Shown: positions 1 to 6,821, numbered from the stretch's first letter. The stretch is 8,466 nucleotides of DNA from Candidatus Parcubacteria bacterium (GCA_023264475.1 JAHFMA010000021.1:1-8466); one strand, 5' to 3'. Notes: generated from the letters alone by a model not told the origin. Numbers and translations are program-made.

Positions 1-531
1 GCTCTCAAGGCGGGAGAGAGATTCTCGGCAAAGGAGCTCGCATATCCGATGCTCATGAATTCGTCCAACGTAGCGGCGGAGGCGCTATCGTCTACGACCA
101 ATCGCACGCGCTTCTTGGAGCTCATGTCCAGCTACGCTTGGGAGATCGGCATGAAGGACACCTATTTCGCCGATCCGACCGGCTTATCGGCACGCAATGC
201 CGGCACGGCGCGAGATTTCTTCGCTTTGGCGCGCTATCTGTATTCCAACCGTCCCGGCATCCTAGCGATCACGCGCCTAGCGACGAGCTCAGTCGCGACC
301 ACGACAGAGCATGGACGCCATCTATTCACGAATATCCACCCGTTCGTCACGGACCGTCGCTTCTTGGGCGGCAAGACCGGGCATACTCCGGAGGCGCTGG
401 ATACCATGCTCACGATCATGAATGTGAACGGCAAACCTACGGCATTCATCGTCCTTCACTCAGAGGATCGGCAGAGAGACACTCAGATATTGATCGAGCA
501 GGTTTCAGCCTTGATGAGTATAGGCGGCTAG
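1..531 (+). CDS. D-alanyl-D-alanine carboxypeptidase (peptidase S11), 5'-truncated
   Basis: This is a penicillin-binding, DacA-like serine peptidase that trims the terminal D-Ala from peptidoglycan stem peptides outside the membrane. The reading frame is open from base 1, and 176 residues are visible. The stretch GERFSAKELAYPML leads into an S-S-N triad (visible residues 21-23), which is the SxN motif. The segment MKDTYFADPTGLS is typical of the family, and GGKTGHTPEA supplies the KTG motif (residues 125-127, bases 373-381). The catalytic SxxK motif, the signal peptide and the start codon lie upstream of the window. There is no room after the KTG region for the C-terminal PBP5 beta domain or an amphipathic anchor, so this is a short form. 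The gene ends in TAG and overlaps the convergent HAD gene by four bases. The family call is firm; the exact substrate is inferred. Confidence 0.88.
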   Translation, partial: ALKAGERFSAKELAYPMLMNSSNVAAEALSSTTNRTRFLELMSSYAWEIGMKDTYFADPTGLSARNAGTARDFFALARYLYSNRPGILAITRLATSSVATTTEHGRHLFTNIHPFVTDRRFLGGKTGHTPEALDTMLTIMNVNGKPTAFIVLHSEDRQRDTQILIEQVSALMSIGG

Positions 532-1289
532 GCCTTGCCTTTGATCCAGTCGGCGATGACCTCCTTGGTCTCGTCAGGGCCAGAGACTTGCACGCAATCT
601 ATCCCAGTGGTCTTGGCCGGATAGTCGTTGCCGCCATAGAACAGAGCGTCGCCTACGAAGATCATCTTCTCGATCGGTAGTTTGAGGTATTCCTCGAGCT
701 TGTGGATGCCATAAGCCTTATTGATGCCGCGGCGAGTGATGTCGATGGATGTGGTGCCGCCGAAGCGCACATCATATTCTGGGATGCGCTTCATGAGCTC
801 CGCTACGATCTGCTCGCGCTTTTTGCGATCAGGATCCCAAGCTATCTTGAGATCGAGCGGCGCAGACTGGCCGAGGGCCGAGAAGGTGATCTGCGAGCCA
901 CGATCCTCGATGAGCGGGCCATAGGCGCGGGATGGCGGCGTATAGCCGCATCTGGTCAGGGATTCATTGAGCGAGGTCATGATGCGCTCCTTCTCTTGCG
1001 GCGTCAGATGCTCGGCATAGACGTCGACCCATGAGCCCTTCCAGACTAGGAGGCGGGTGCCGGAAGTCGGCAAGATATAGAGCCTCGAGAGCCCGGAGAT
1101 GTCTGGCGAGAATGAATGCAGGAATTGGGTCTCGAATTGTGGGAAGCCTCCGCCGGAGATGACTGCGACTTTGGCCACGGACATGAGGCGCGCCAGGATC
1201 GCGGCCATAGCCGCGTCCAAGGGCTGCTTCGACGCGGCCAAAGTGCCGTCTAGGTCGAAGATCACTAGCTCTTTGCCGTCTAGCTTCAT
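528..1289 (-). CDS. HAD-IIB phosphatase, phosphomannomutase-like (eukaryotic PMM type)
   Basis: This 253-residue protein has a haloacid-dehalogenase core with a class IIB cap. Visible motifs are FDLDGT (nucleophile D12, acid/base D14), ISGGG (S45), and GGTTSIDITRRGINK ending in the motif III lysine K191. Motif IV, VGDALFYGGNDYP (residues 212-224), has the GD....GGND signature of eukaryotic PMM2-type enzymes. An EDRGSQITFSALGQ segment (128-141) lies in the cap, where PMM2 has its substrate-binding arm. The likely reaction is interconversion of mannose-1-phosphate and mannose-6-phosphate. A sugar phosphatase is the alternative. The ATG at 1289 shares ATGA with the stop of the upstream GH130 gene, which suggests coupled translation. 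The longer open frame reaching 1418 is rejected because it would read back through that gene and the HAD fold starts right after this Met. The gene is last in the mannose cassette. Confidence 0.85.
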   Translation of the reverse strand: MKLDGKELVIFDLDGTLAASKQPLDAAMAAILARLMSVAKVAVISGGGFPQFETQFLHSFSPDISGLSRLYILPTSGTRLLVWKGSWVDVYAEHLTPQEKERIMTSLNESLTRCGYTPPSRAYGPLIEDRGSQITFSALGQSAPLDLKIAWDPDRKKREQIVAELMKRIPEYDVRFGGTTSIDITRRGINKAYGIHKLEEYLKLPIEKMIFVGDALFYGGNDYPAKTTGIDCVQVSGPDETKEVIADWIKGKA

Positions 1290-3208
1290 GGTAGGAGAGG
1301 CTTGCCGACTTCTAGCATCTTGAGCAGGGCCGAGAGCTTGATCGTGGCCACACCGATCACGAAGTCGCCGCCGCCATAGTACATATAGGCGGTATTGCCG
1401 CGGATGACCAATCCGCAAGGGAAGACGACGTTGGGGACCACGCCCTTGCGCTCGTATTCTTCTTCGGGCTCGAAGAGCGGCACTGCTGTGCGCGCCCGGA
1501 CGATGGTCGGGTCATGGAGATCCAGGAGCACTGCGCCGACGCGATAAGTCGTAGACCAAGAGACGCCGTGATACAGGAGCAGCCAGCCGTCTTTGGTCTT
1601 GACCGGCGGAGCGGATATCCCGACCTTGCCGCCGTCCCACATGCCGCGCCTAGGGCCGATGATCTCGATACATTGAGTGATCTTCTCTTTGGAGAAGTCT
1701 AGGGAATCGACGAAGTCGGCACAGATGCTCTCATGGACGCGATGGAAGAGCATATATCCGCCCTTGACCGGCTCGGGCAGAATGGCCGCGTCCTTGTTCG
1801 GGATGCCAGGCGGAGTGATGGCTTCGGGCTTGGACCAGGCGCTCCATTTGTTCTTGATGAAATCGTCCGCAGATATGGAGCTCACGGCCACGCGCGGAGT
1901 GTTGCCGTCATAACCGGTATAAGTCATGTATATGCGGTCGGCGATCTGCATGAGACGAGGGTCTTCACATCCATAGTTGTCTTTGCCGCCATCGTCGCGC
2001 ATCTCGAAGGGCTCACGAGGCAGATAGACAGGCTTGTCCGGGCGAGCGTCGATGCTGATGCCATCGCTCGACACGGCATAGCCGAGCGTAGAGACGTTGC
2101 CGTCGGCGACGGCACGATAGAGGATATGCGTCTTGCCACCGAGGTCGATGGCGGCCGGATTGATGGTGCCGTGAGATTCCCACATCACTCCTGGGCGCGG
2201 GGCGATGATCGGATTTCCTGGAAAACGGGTCAAGCCGCGCTTCTCCGTGCCCTTGATGCTACGGAGCAGGTTGTCGAGCGGGATGGTCGCTACGGCTACA
2301 TGAGTGTCGGCGGCCCCGTAATAGATCTCCAATTGTCCGCCGCGGATGAGCGCGCCCGAAGGGAAGATCGTATGCGGGACTTGGCCGACCTCCTCGTAAT
2401 AGGCTTCTGGGACCATGAATGGGCCCTTGGTGCGGCCGATGATCTTGCGCGGATTCTCCAAGTCTAGCAGCAAGACTTCGACGCCGAAGACATGATCGCT
2501 CCGGCCATATCTCTGCATATGGGCGTAGACGACGAGCCAGCCCTCTTCGGTCTTGAGAGGCGCGGCGCCGAGCTCGAGGTGATCGTCTTGCAGGCGACGG
2601 ATGGAGAGCTTGTGCGAGTCGACGTTCTTCTGCCAATCCTCCCAATAGGTCGGCGACCAGATGTCCTGTTGCTTATCGAATTCGGCGTAGCAGATGTCGG
2701 ATGGAGCATGATCGGTGTTGATGGTGAGCAGTGCTGCCATCTTGCCGCCGATCTTCTCGGGAAAGAGCGCCATGGCTTTGGCATTGAAAGGGGTCACGAG
2801 GTGTTTGGCCTCGACGGTCTCTAGGTCTTTGGAGAGCACGACGCCGACCTTGACCGTCTCGGCCGAGAAAGGGTAGCCGCCGAGCGCGGTATAGAAGATG
2901 TAATAGGTGTCGCCGAGCTTGGTCACGCGTGGGTCTTCACAGCCATAGAGATCGAACTCGCGGTCCGGGCCGAAGAGGACCTTGCGGTCTTCATAGCGCA
3001 CGCCGTCGCTGGAAGACGCGACCGCGACCACGGAAGTGCTGAGATGCGGGTCTTTGAGCAGGTCAGGTTCGGACATGGCGCGATAGACCATGTAGGTCTT
3101 GCGTCCGGACACGACCGGGCTACCATTGAAAGCCGCGATGGCTTCCCAAGGATGGCCCTCGATGGGGGAGATGATCGGATTGGATTCTGATCTTGTTAAG
3201 ACGAACAT
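1286..3208 (-). CDS. tandem GH130 beta-mannoside phosphorylase-type protein, two fused domains
   Basis: This 640-residue protein consists of two complete five-bladed beta-propeller GH130 domains of about 320 residues each. Each repeats the family landmarks. Domain 1 has SNPIISP near residue 9, YRA at 42-44, YGCEDPR at 88-94, FPEK at 149-152, a GWLVVY strand at 223-228 and YYGAAD at 296-301. Domain 2 has GNPIIAP at 331, YRA at 364-366, YGCEDPR at 412-418, GWLLLYHG at 541-548 and YYGGGD at 610-615. The Asp in EDPR (D92, D416) is the family's general acid. GH130 enzymes mostly phosphorolyse beta-mannosides to alpha-mannose-1-phosphate, and a few are hydrolases. Domain 2 resembles the neighbouring single-domain GH130 more than domain 1 does. 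No signal peptide is seen, so it should be cytoplasmic. I start at 3208, 11 nt after the upstream stop, because NPIISP follows at once. An in-frame ATG at 3250 would add 14 unrelated residues. Confidence 0.86.
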   Translation of the reverse strand: MFVLTRSESNPIISPIEGHPWEAIAAFNGSPVVSGRKTYMVYRAMSEPDLLKDPHLSTSVVAVASSSDGVRYEDRKVLFGPDREFDLYGCEDPRVTKLGDTYYIFYTALGGYPFSAETVKVGVVLSKDLETVEAKHLVTPFNAKAMALFPEKIGGKMAALLTINTDHAPSDICYAEFDKQQDIWSPTYWEDWQKNVDSHKLSIRRLQDDHLELGAAPLKTEEGWLVVYAHMQRYGRSDHVFGVEVLLLDLENPRKIIGRTKGPFMVPEAYYEEVGQVPHTIFPSGALIRGGQLEIYYGAADTHVAVATIPLDNLLRSIKGTEKRGLTRFPGNPIIAPRPGVMWESHGTINPAAIDLGGKTHILYRAVADGNVSTLGYAVSSDGISIDARPDKPVYLPREPFEMRDDGGKDNYGCEDPRLMQIADRIYMTYTGYDGNTPRVAVSSISADDFIKNKWSAWSKPEAITPPGIPNKDAAILPEPVKGGYMLFHRVHESICADFVDSLDFSKEKITQCIEIIGPRRGMWDGGKVGISAPPVKTKDGWLLLYHGVSWSTTYRVGAVLLDLHDPTIVRARTAVPLFEPEEEYERKGVVPNVVFPCGLVIRGNTAYMYYGGGDFVIGVATIKLSALLKMLEVGKPLLP

Positions 3209-3219
3209 GATTGAATATA

Positions 3220-4368
3220 TTATCCTACTTTGCCGTAGGCCATGAGCCACTCGAGGAGCGGTTGCAGCGGAGTCTCTGCCAAGCAGGTGTGCTTATCGCC
3301 TCCGCCGTAATAGACGAGGAGCTTGCCGTCTCTCACTACCGCGCCGGTCGCATAGACGACTCCCGGCTTGCCGTCATTCTCGTAATTCATGTCCGGAGAG
3401 AGGATCGGCTCCGGCGAGCGATACAGCACCTTTGACGGATTGTCGAGGTCGAGGATCATCGCTCCGACCTTGTAGCCGACCACGTGCTTGGAATCGCGCG
3501 CGTCTATGGCGTGATAGAGCAAGAGCCAGCCGATGTCGGTCTTGATCGGCGGAGCCCCGGCTCCGCGGACGCGGCTATCCCAATAGCCGGCGCGGCTCTT
3601 GTCGGCATAGCCCCAACCGCCGTGCGCCCGCAGGCTCTCTATGGATGGCACCATATCAGGGCTGTCCACATAGGCGATCATGATCCGAGGCGCGATGCCG
3701 TGGAGGATGGCGTATCGGCCGTGGATCTTCTCGGGGAAGATGACCCAATTCTTGGCTGGCGCGCCCTTGGGCGAGAGGAGCACCGGACGCTTCCACTTCC
3801 ATTTGTTCTTCTCTAGGTCATCGAGCGCGATCGAAGTCACAGCGATGCGCATGTTATCCCAGCCTTCGAAGGCAGTGTAAGTCATGTAGACGCGGTCGCC
3901 GATCCTTACGGTGCGCGGATCTTCGGCGCCGCCCCAGCCGCCCCCGGAAGGGTGCGCGCCGAGATCGTGATTGTGCGGCAGGTTGGCTTCGGAGGCTTCC
4001 GGCATGCCGTATCCGGGGACCGGCTCATAGACGGCATATGGCGACCGCACATCGAAATGTCGTCCGTCTTTGCTAGAAGTATGGCCGACGCGCGAGATGC
4101 CGTCGCGGCCGATAGCACGATAGAAGAGGTGGACGATGCCTTTGCGATCCTCTACGGCTCCTGGGTTGAATGTGCCCTCGGCCTCCCAATCGCGGTGGCC
4201 GGCAGGGGAGATGATCGGATTGGCTTGATGGCGAGAGAGATCATGGCGCTTGCGGGCGCGGCAGCGAGCCGAAGTCTTGGCACAACCGCCGACGAGAGAC
4301 CAGACTACAAGGATCGCCGCGATGGCGAACGAGATGAGCGCTGTGATCAGGGCCGGGCTCATATTCAT
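3220..4368 (-). CDS. membrane-anchored GH130 glycoside phosphorylase/hydrolase
   Basis: This 382-residue protein has one GH130 domain behind an N-terminal hydrophobic helix. Residues about 5-28 (PALITALISFAIAAILVVWS and following) form one membrane segment. A strongly basic stretch (about 31-42, KTSARCRARKRH) follows. The propeller begins at ANPIISP (49-55), then shows TFNPGA, YRA (83-85), GGAEDPR with D150 as the expected general acid, FPEK (211-214), GWLLLYH (280-286) and YYGGGD (353-358). A Gly/His-rich insertion (about 119-147) precedes EDPR and is absent from the fused paralogue. By the positive-inside rule the catalytic domain should face the cytoplasm. A lipoprotein reading (VGGC at 26-29) is possible, but the N-terminus has no positive charge. 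The gene lies 33 nt after the isomerase gene and 11 nt before the tandem GH130 gene. The exact linkage and substrate cannot be read from sequence. Confidence 0.84.
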   Translation of the reverse strand: MNMSPALITALISFAIAAILVVWSLVGGCAKTSARCRARKRHDLSRHQANPIISPAGHRDWEAEGTFNPGAVEDRKGIVHLFYRAIGRDGISRVGHTSSKDGRHFDVRSPYAVYEPVPGYGMPEASEANLPHNHDLGAHPSGGGWGGAEDPRTVRIGDRVYMTYTAFEGWDNMRIAVTSIALDDLEKNKWKWKRPVLLSPKGAPAKNWVIFPEKIHGRYAILHGIAPRIMIAYVDSPDMVPSIESLRAHGGWGYADKSRAGYWDSRVRGAGAPPIKTDIGWLLLYHAIDARDSKHVVGYKVGAMILDLDNPSKVLYRSPEPILSPDMNYENDGKPGVVYATGAVVRDGKLLVYYGGGDKHTCLAETPLQPLLEWLMAYGKVG

Positions 4369-4401
4369 CTGTAGTGTGCTGAAGTTCTCATAGTTCTTGT
4401 T

Positions 4402-4758
4402 CTAGCTCCGGCCGTACTTGTCTTCTAGCCGGACGATATCATTCTCATCGAATTCTCCGAAAGTCATTTCCATGAAGAGCAGAGTCTCCGTGCCGCCCTT
4501 CACTCGATGATTGATGCCCTTGGGGACGAAACAATCGACGCCTGCTGTGAGCTCTTTCGCTTCGCCATCGATCTCAGCGGTGCCGTTTCCCGATATGACA
4601 TGCCAAAATTCGTCTCTGTTGTGATGGAACTGGAGGCTGAGAGCCTCTCCAGGCTTCACCGTGATGAGTTTAACCATGGACGGCGCGACTGTGTCGCGCA
4701 ATAACCATAATTCCTCCCCCCACGGTCGCTCTTCGCGATAGGGTTTAGGGGATTGCAT
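4402..4758 (-). CDS. cupin-type mannose-6-phosphate isomerase (type II PMI domain)
   Basis: This 118-residue single-domain cupin interconverts mannose-6-phosphate and fructose-6-phosphate in the cytoplasm. It corresponds to the C-terminal isomerase domain of bifunctional ManC/AlgA proteins, without the GDP-mannose pyrophosphorylase part. Diagnostic segments are RPWGEE (11-16), VKPGEALSLQFHHNRDEFWH (34-53), SGNGTAEIDG, VPKGINHR (78-85) and a GEFDENDIVRLEDKYGR tail (101-117). The metal ligands are readable as Q43, H45, E50 and H84. The length is normal for stand-alone bacterial and archaeal forms. It is the first gene of the mannose cassette and sits directly behind a strong promoter. The predicted leader is only about 10 nt, with no Shine-Dalgarno sequence. 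It would pass the product of the phosphomannomutase-like enzyme on to glycolysis, or do the reverse. Confidence 0.92.
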   Translation of the reverse strand: MQSPKPYREERPWGEELWLLRDTVAPSMVKLITVKPGEALSLQFHHNRDEFWHVISGNGTAEIDGEAKELTAGVDCFVPKGINHRVKGGTETLLFMEMTFGEFDENDIVRLEDKYGRS

Positions 4759-4774
4759 AGGGATGCTTGGGGCA

Positions 4775-4801
4775 ATTATAGCATCTCCGGGGGCCGTAAA
4801 A
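4775..4801 (-). promoter_or_regulatory. extended -10 promoter of the mannose cassette
   Basis: On the minus strand a perfect TATAAT (4780-4775) is preceded by TGC, giving the extended -10 form TGnTATAAT. A partial -35, TTTACG (4801-4796, four of six matches), lies 15 nt upstream. The predicted transcription start is near 4768, about 10 nt before the isomerase ATG, so the leader is too short for a normal ribosome binding site. No intrinsic terminator is visible between the tRNA and this promoter, so read-through from infB-rbfA-tRNA is also possible. Confidence 0.7.
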
Positions 4802-4831
4802 TCGTTTTTTCCCTGTGAATAACTATCTTTG

Positions 4832-4902
4832 AGGCCACGGCGGGAATCGAACCCGCGATCGCGCTTTTGCAGAGCGCTGAATTACCACTTTTCTACGTGG
4901 CC
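4832..4902 (-). tRNA. trnC: tRNA-Cys (anticodon GCA)
   Basis: The minus strand folds into a complete 71-nt cloverleaf. The acceptor stem is GGCCACG/CGTGGCC (7 bp). The D arm is GAA/TTC with a GTGGTAA loop. The anticodon stem is GCGCT/AGCGC with loop CTGCAAA, placing GCA at 4870-4868. The variable loop has 4 nt, and the T arm is GCGGG/CCCGC with loop TTCGATT. The discriminator base is U73, the known cysteine identity base. CCA is not encoded. The D stem is only 3 bp, which is tolerated. It starts 11 nt after the rbfA stop and is probably cotranscribed with infB-rbfA. Confidence 0.97.
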
Positions 4903-4913
4903 ACGCTTGAATC

Positions 4914-5237
4914 CTACAGCTTTTTGGCTATCTCGTCTAATCGCTGGCGGTTCTTCTCGCCGCGATCGAGGAACACCTCGAAGAAAGGGATGCGCTGGAT
5001 GCGAGCGCGCTCCATGAAATAATGCTTGAAATCTGTGAGCTGGCGGTGGGCGAAGCCGATTGCGGCCTCTTCTTGCGATTCGGGGATGACGGTCATGAGG
5101 ATCTTGGCTCGGCCGCCGCGATCAGCAATCTCGACGCCGGTCACCGTGATGAGCGACTGGCGGTTGGATTCGCGCGAGAAGAACTCAGCGGCGAGCTCGC
5201 GGATCAATTCTTGCAATTTGGCGGTCTTCTGATCCAT
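4914..5237 (-). CDS. rbfA: 30S ribosome-binding factor A
   Basis: RbfA is a small KH-fold protein that binds the 30S subunit near the 5' end of 16S rRNA during late maturation and cold adaptation. The 107-residue product fits the family's usual 100-130. An N-terminal helix (KLQELIRELAAEFF, 7-20) is followed by a strand with VTGVEIADRG (32-41) and AKILMTVIP (44-52). A helix comes next, then the RIQRIPFFEVFLDRGEKN segment (79-96) that matches the C-terminal RPxLxFxxD region of the family. The gene lies 7 nt after infB, the common bacterial infB-rbfA order, and 11 nt before tRNA-Cys. No Shine-Dalgarno sequence precedes the ATG, so translation may depend on coupling to infB. Confidence 0.88.
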   Translation of the reverse strand: MDQKTAKLQELIRELAAEFFSRESNRQSLITVTGVEIADRGGRAKILMTVIPESQEEAAIGFAHRQLTDFKHYFMERARIQRIPFFEVFLDRGEKNRQRLDEIAKKL

Positions 5238-5244
5238 GTGGTTT

Positions 5245-6810
5245 CTATGCTTTCTCGACGACGCGCACGGCCTCGATCTTGTCGCCTGCGGCGATCTCCG
5301 CCTTGGCCTCGATCATAGTGCCGAATTCGAACCCTTCACGGACTTCTTGCACGCGCTTCTTCTGCTGTTGGAGCTCGCGGATCGTGCCTTGTCCGATCAC
5401 GGCTTCGCGGCGCACGATGCGCACGGCGGCGCCGGTCTCGAGCGTGCCTTCTTGGACCTTGCCTCCGATCACCTGCTTGTCGCGGTCCTTGGAGAAGACT
5501 GCCATGATCTTGGCGCGGCCGATGATCTGCTCGACATATTCCTTGGGGACTTTGGCGAGAAGGGCTTCGCGCACATATTCGGTGAGCTCATAGATGATCG
5601 TGAAGCTCTTCACATTGAGGGCGATCGGGGAGCGCTCGATGAGCGAAGCGGACTTCTTGTCGGGCACTGAGTTGAAGCCGACGACCATGATCGTGGGGTC
5701 GCTCTGGAGCATCTTCACGTCGTTCTCGTTGATCTCGCCGATGCCTTCGGAGACGATCTTGAGCTCGACTTTGTCATGTTTGATCTTGGAGAGCTCGTGC
5801 TTGACGCCGTCCAAGGATCCGATGGCGTCGGCTTTGATGACGATCGGCACGATGGCCGTCTGCGGCTCGCCGACTTCGCCCGGCTTGAGCTTGTCTGCGG
5901 CTTTGGTCGGGAGCGCTGCGGCCACGGCGCGCGGCGCGGCGGCCTTGGCCGAGGAGCGAGACTCCTCGGCTGATTTCTCGGCCTCCTTCTTGCTGGAGAC
6001 GATGCGGAAGGCCGTGCCGCAAGCGGGGATCTCGCTCCAGCCGACGATCACTGCGGGCTTGGAGGCGGCGGACGACGCTACCTTCTTGCCAGTGAAGTCT
6101 TCGATGTAGCGAGCCGGAGCCCAGGCGGAGCCGGCGAGGACGAAGTCGCCGACCTTGAGAGTGCCTTCTTTGACCAGAAGCGTGGCGGATATGCCTTTGC
6201 GAGTGTCTTTCTCTGATTCGATGATGAGGCCTTTGGCCGGCGCGGATAGATCGGCCTTGAGGTCGGCGAGCTCGGCTACGAGATTGATCATGTCGAGGAG
6301 CTCGGGGACGCCGGTGCCCTTGAGCGCGGAGATCGGGACACAAGGCGTGTCGCCGCCCCAGCCCTCTACGTATATCTCATGCTCGCCGAGCGAGGTCTTG
6401 GTCTTGTCGATATCGGCGTTGGGCTTATCGATCTTGTTGATGGCGACGATGAAGGGGATATTGGCGGCTTTGATCTCCTTCATGGCCTCGACGGTCTGCG
6501 GCTTGACGCCGTCCTCGGCGGAGACCACTAGGATAGCGATATCGGCGGCTAGAGCGCCACGCTCGCGGATCGAACAGAAGGCCGCGTGGCCGGGAGTGTC
6601 CAAGAAGGTGAGATCGTGCTTGGCGCCGTCAGTGGAGACGTATGACGCTTCGTAGGCGCCGACATGCTGGGTGATGCCGCCGGCCTCGCCCGCCACGATA
6701 TTGGCCTTGCGGATGTAGTCCAACAGGGTGGATTTGCCGTGGTCGATGTGGCCCATGACCACGACGACGGGGGAGCGGCGGACCAGGTTTTGCTGGTTTG
6801 AGGCAGTCAT
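5245..6810 (-). CDS. infB: translation initiation factor IF-2, short form
   Basis: IF-2 is a GTPase that brings initiator tRNA to the 30S subunit and promotes subunit joining. G motifs are all present: GHIDHGKS (20-27), the GGITQHVGAY switch I region (44-53), DTPGH (71-75), NKID (125-128) and SALKG (161-165). Domain II follows (about 188-270), then a Lys/Ala/Ser-rich linker (about 273-315), then domain III with IKADAIGSLDGV (325-336). The C-terminal domains carry VIGGKVQEGTL and FEFGTMIEAKAEIAAGD. At 521 residues it lacks the long N-terminal region found in E. coli (about 890) and Bacillus (about 716), with only about 14 residues before the G domain. That is typical of CPR genomes. The start is fixed by an in-frame TAG about 13 nt upstream. 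It leads the minus-strand block. Confidence 0.96.
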   Translation of the reverse strand: MTASNQQNLVRRSPVVVVMGHIDHGKSTLLDYIRKANIVAGEAGGITQHVGAYEASYVSTDGAKHDLTFLDTPGHAAFCSIRERGALAADIAILVVSAEDGVKPQTVEAMKEIKAANIPFIVAINKIDKPNADIDKTKTSLGEHEIYVEGWGGDTPCVPISALKGTGVPELLDMINLVAELADLKADLSAPAKGLIIESEKDTRKGISATLLVKEGTLKVGDFVLAGSAWAPARYIEDFTGKKVASSAASKPAVIVGWSEIPACGTAFRIVSSKKEAEKSAEESRSSAKAAAPRAVAAALPTKAADKLKPGEVGEPQTAIVPIVIKADAIGSLDGVKHELSKIKHDKVELKIVSEGIGEINENDVKMLQSDPTIMVVGFNSVPDKKSASLIERSPIALNVKSFTIIYELTEYVREALLAKVPKEYVEQIIGRAKIMAVFSKDRDKQVIGGKVQEGTLETGAAVRIVRREAVIGQGTIRELQQQKKRVQEVREGFEFGTMIEAKAEIAAGDKIEAVRVVEKA

Positions 6811-6821
6811 AATGGGTTTTG

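Noticed and set aside
138..680. Open + strand frame of 180 codons overlapping the carboxypeptidase and HAD genes
   Set aside because: It is out of frame with the recognisable peptidase, runs antisense through the HAD gene, and is Arg/His/Asp-rich without family features.
1290..1418. N-terminal extension of the HAD gene to an ATG at 1418
   Set aside because: It would read back through the end of the GH130 gene with an Arg-rich stretch. The HAD fold starts at the ATG at 1289, which also forms an ATGA overlap.
1733..2467. Long open frame on the + strand opposite the tandem GH130 gene
   Set aside because: It is fully antisense to a clear GH130 coding region, and its translation resembles no family. 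Long antisense frames are expected in GC-rich coding DNA.
3209..3226. AT-rich patch with -10-like hexamers just before the tandem GH130 start
   Set aside because: Several overlapping weak hexamers fit and no -35 is visible. An internal promoter is possible, but the site cannot be chosen.
5594..6655. Two long + strand open frames opposite infB
   Set aside because: They are antisense to well-conserved IF-2 domains, their translations are low-complexity Ser/Ala/Arg mixtures, and no promoter was seen.
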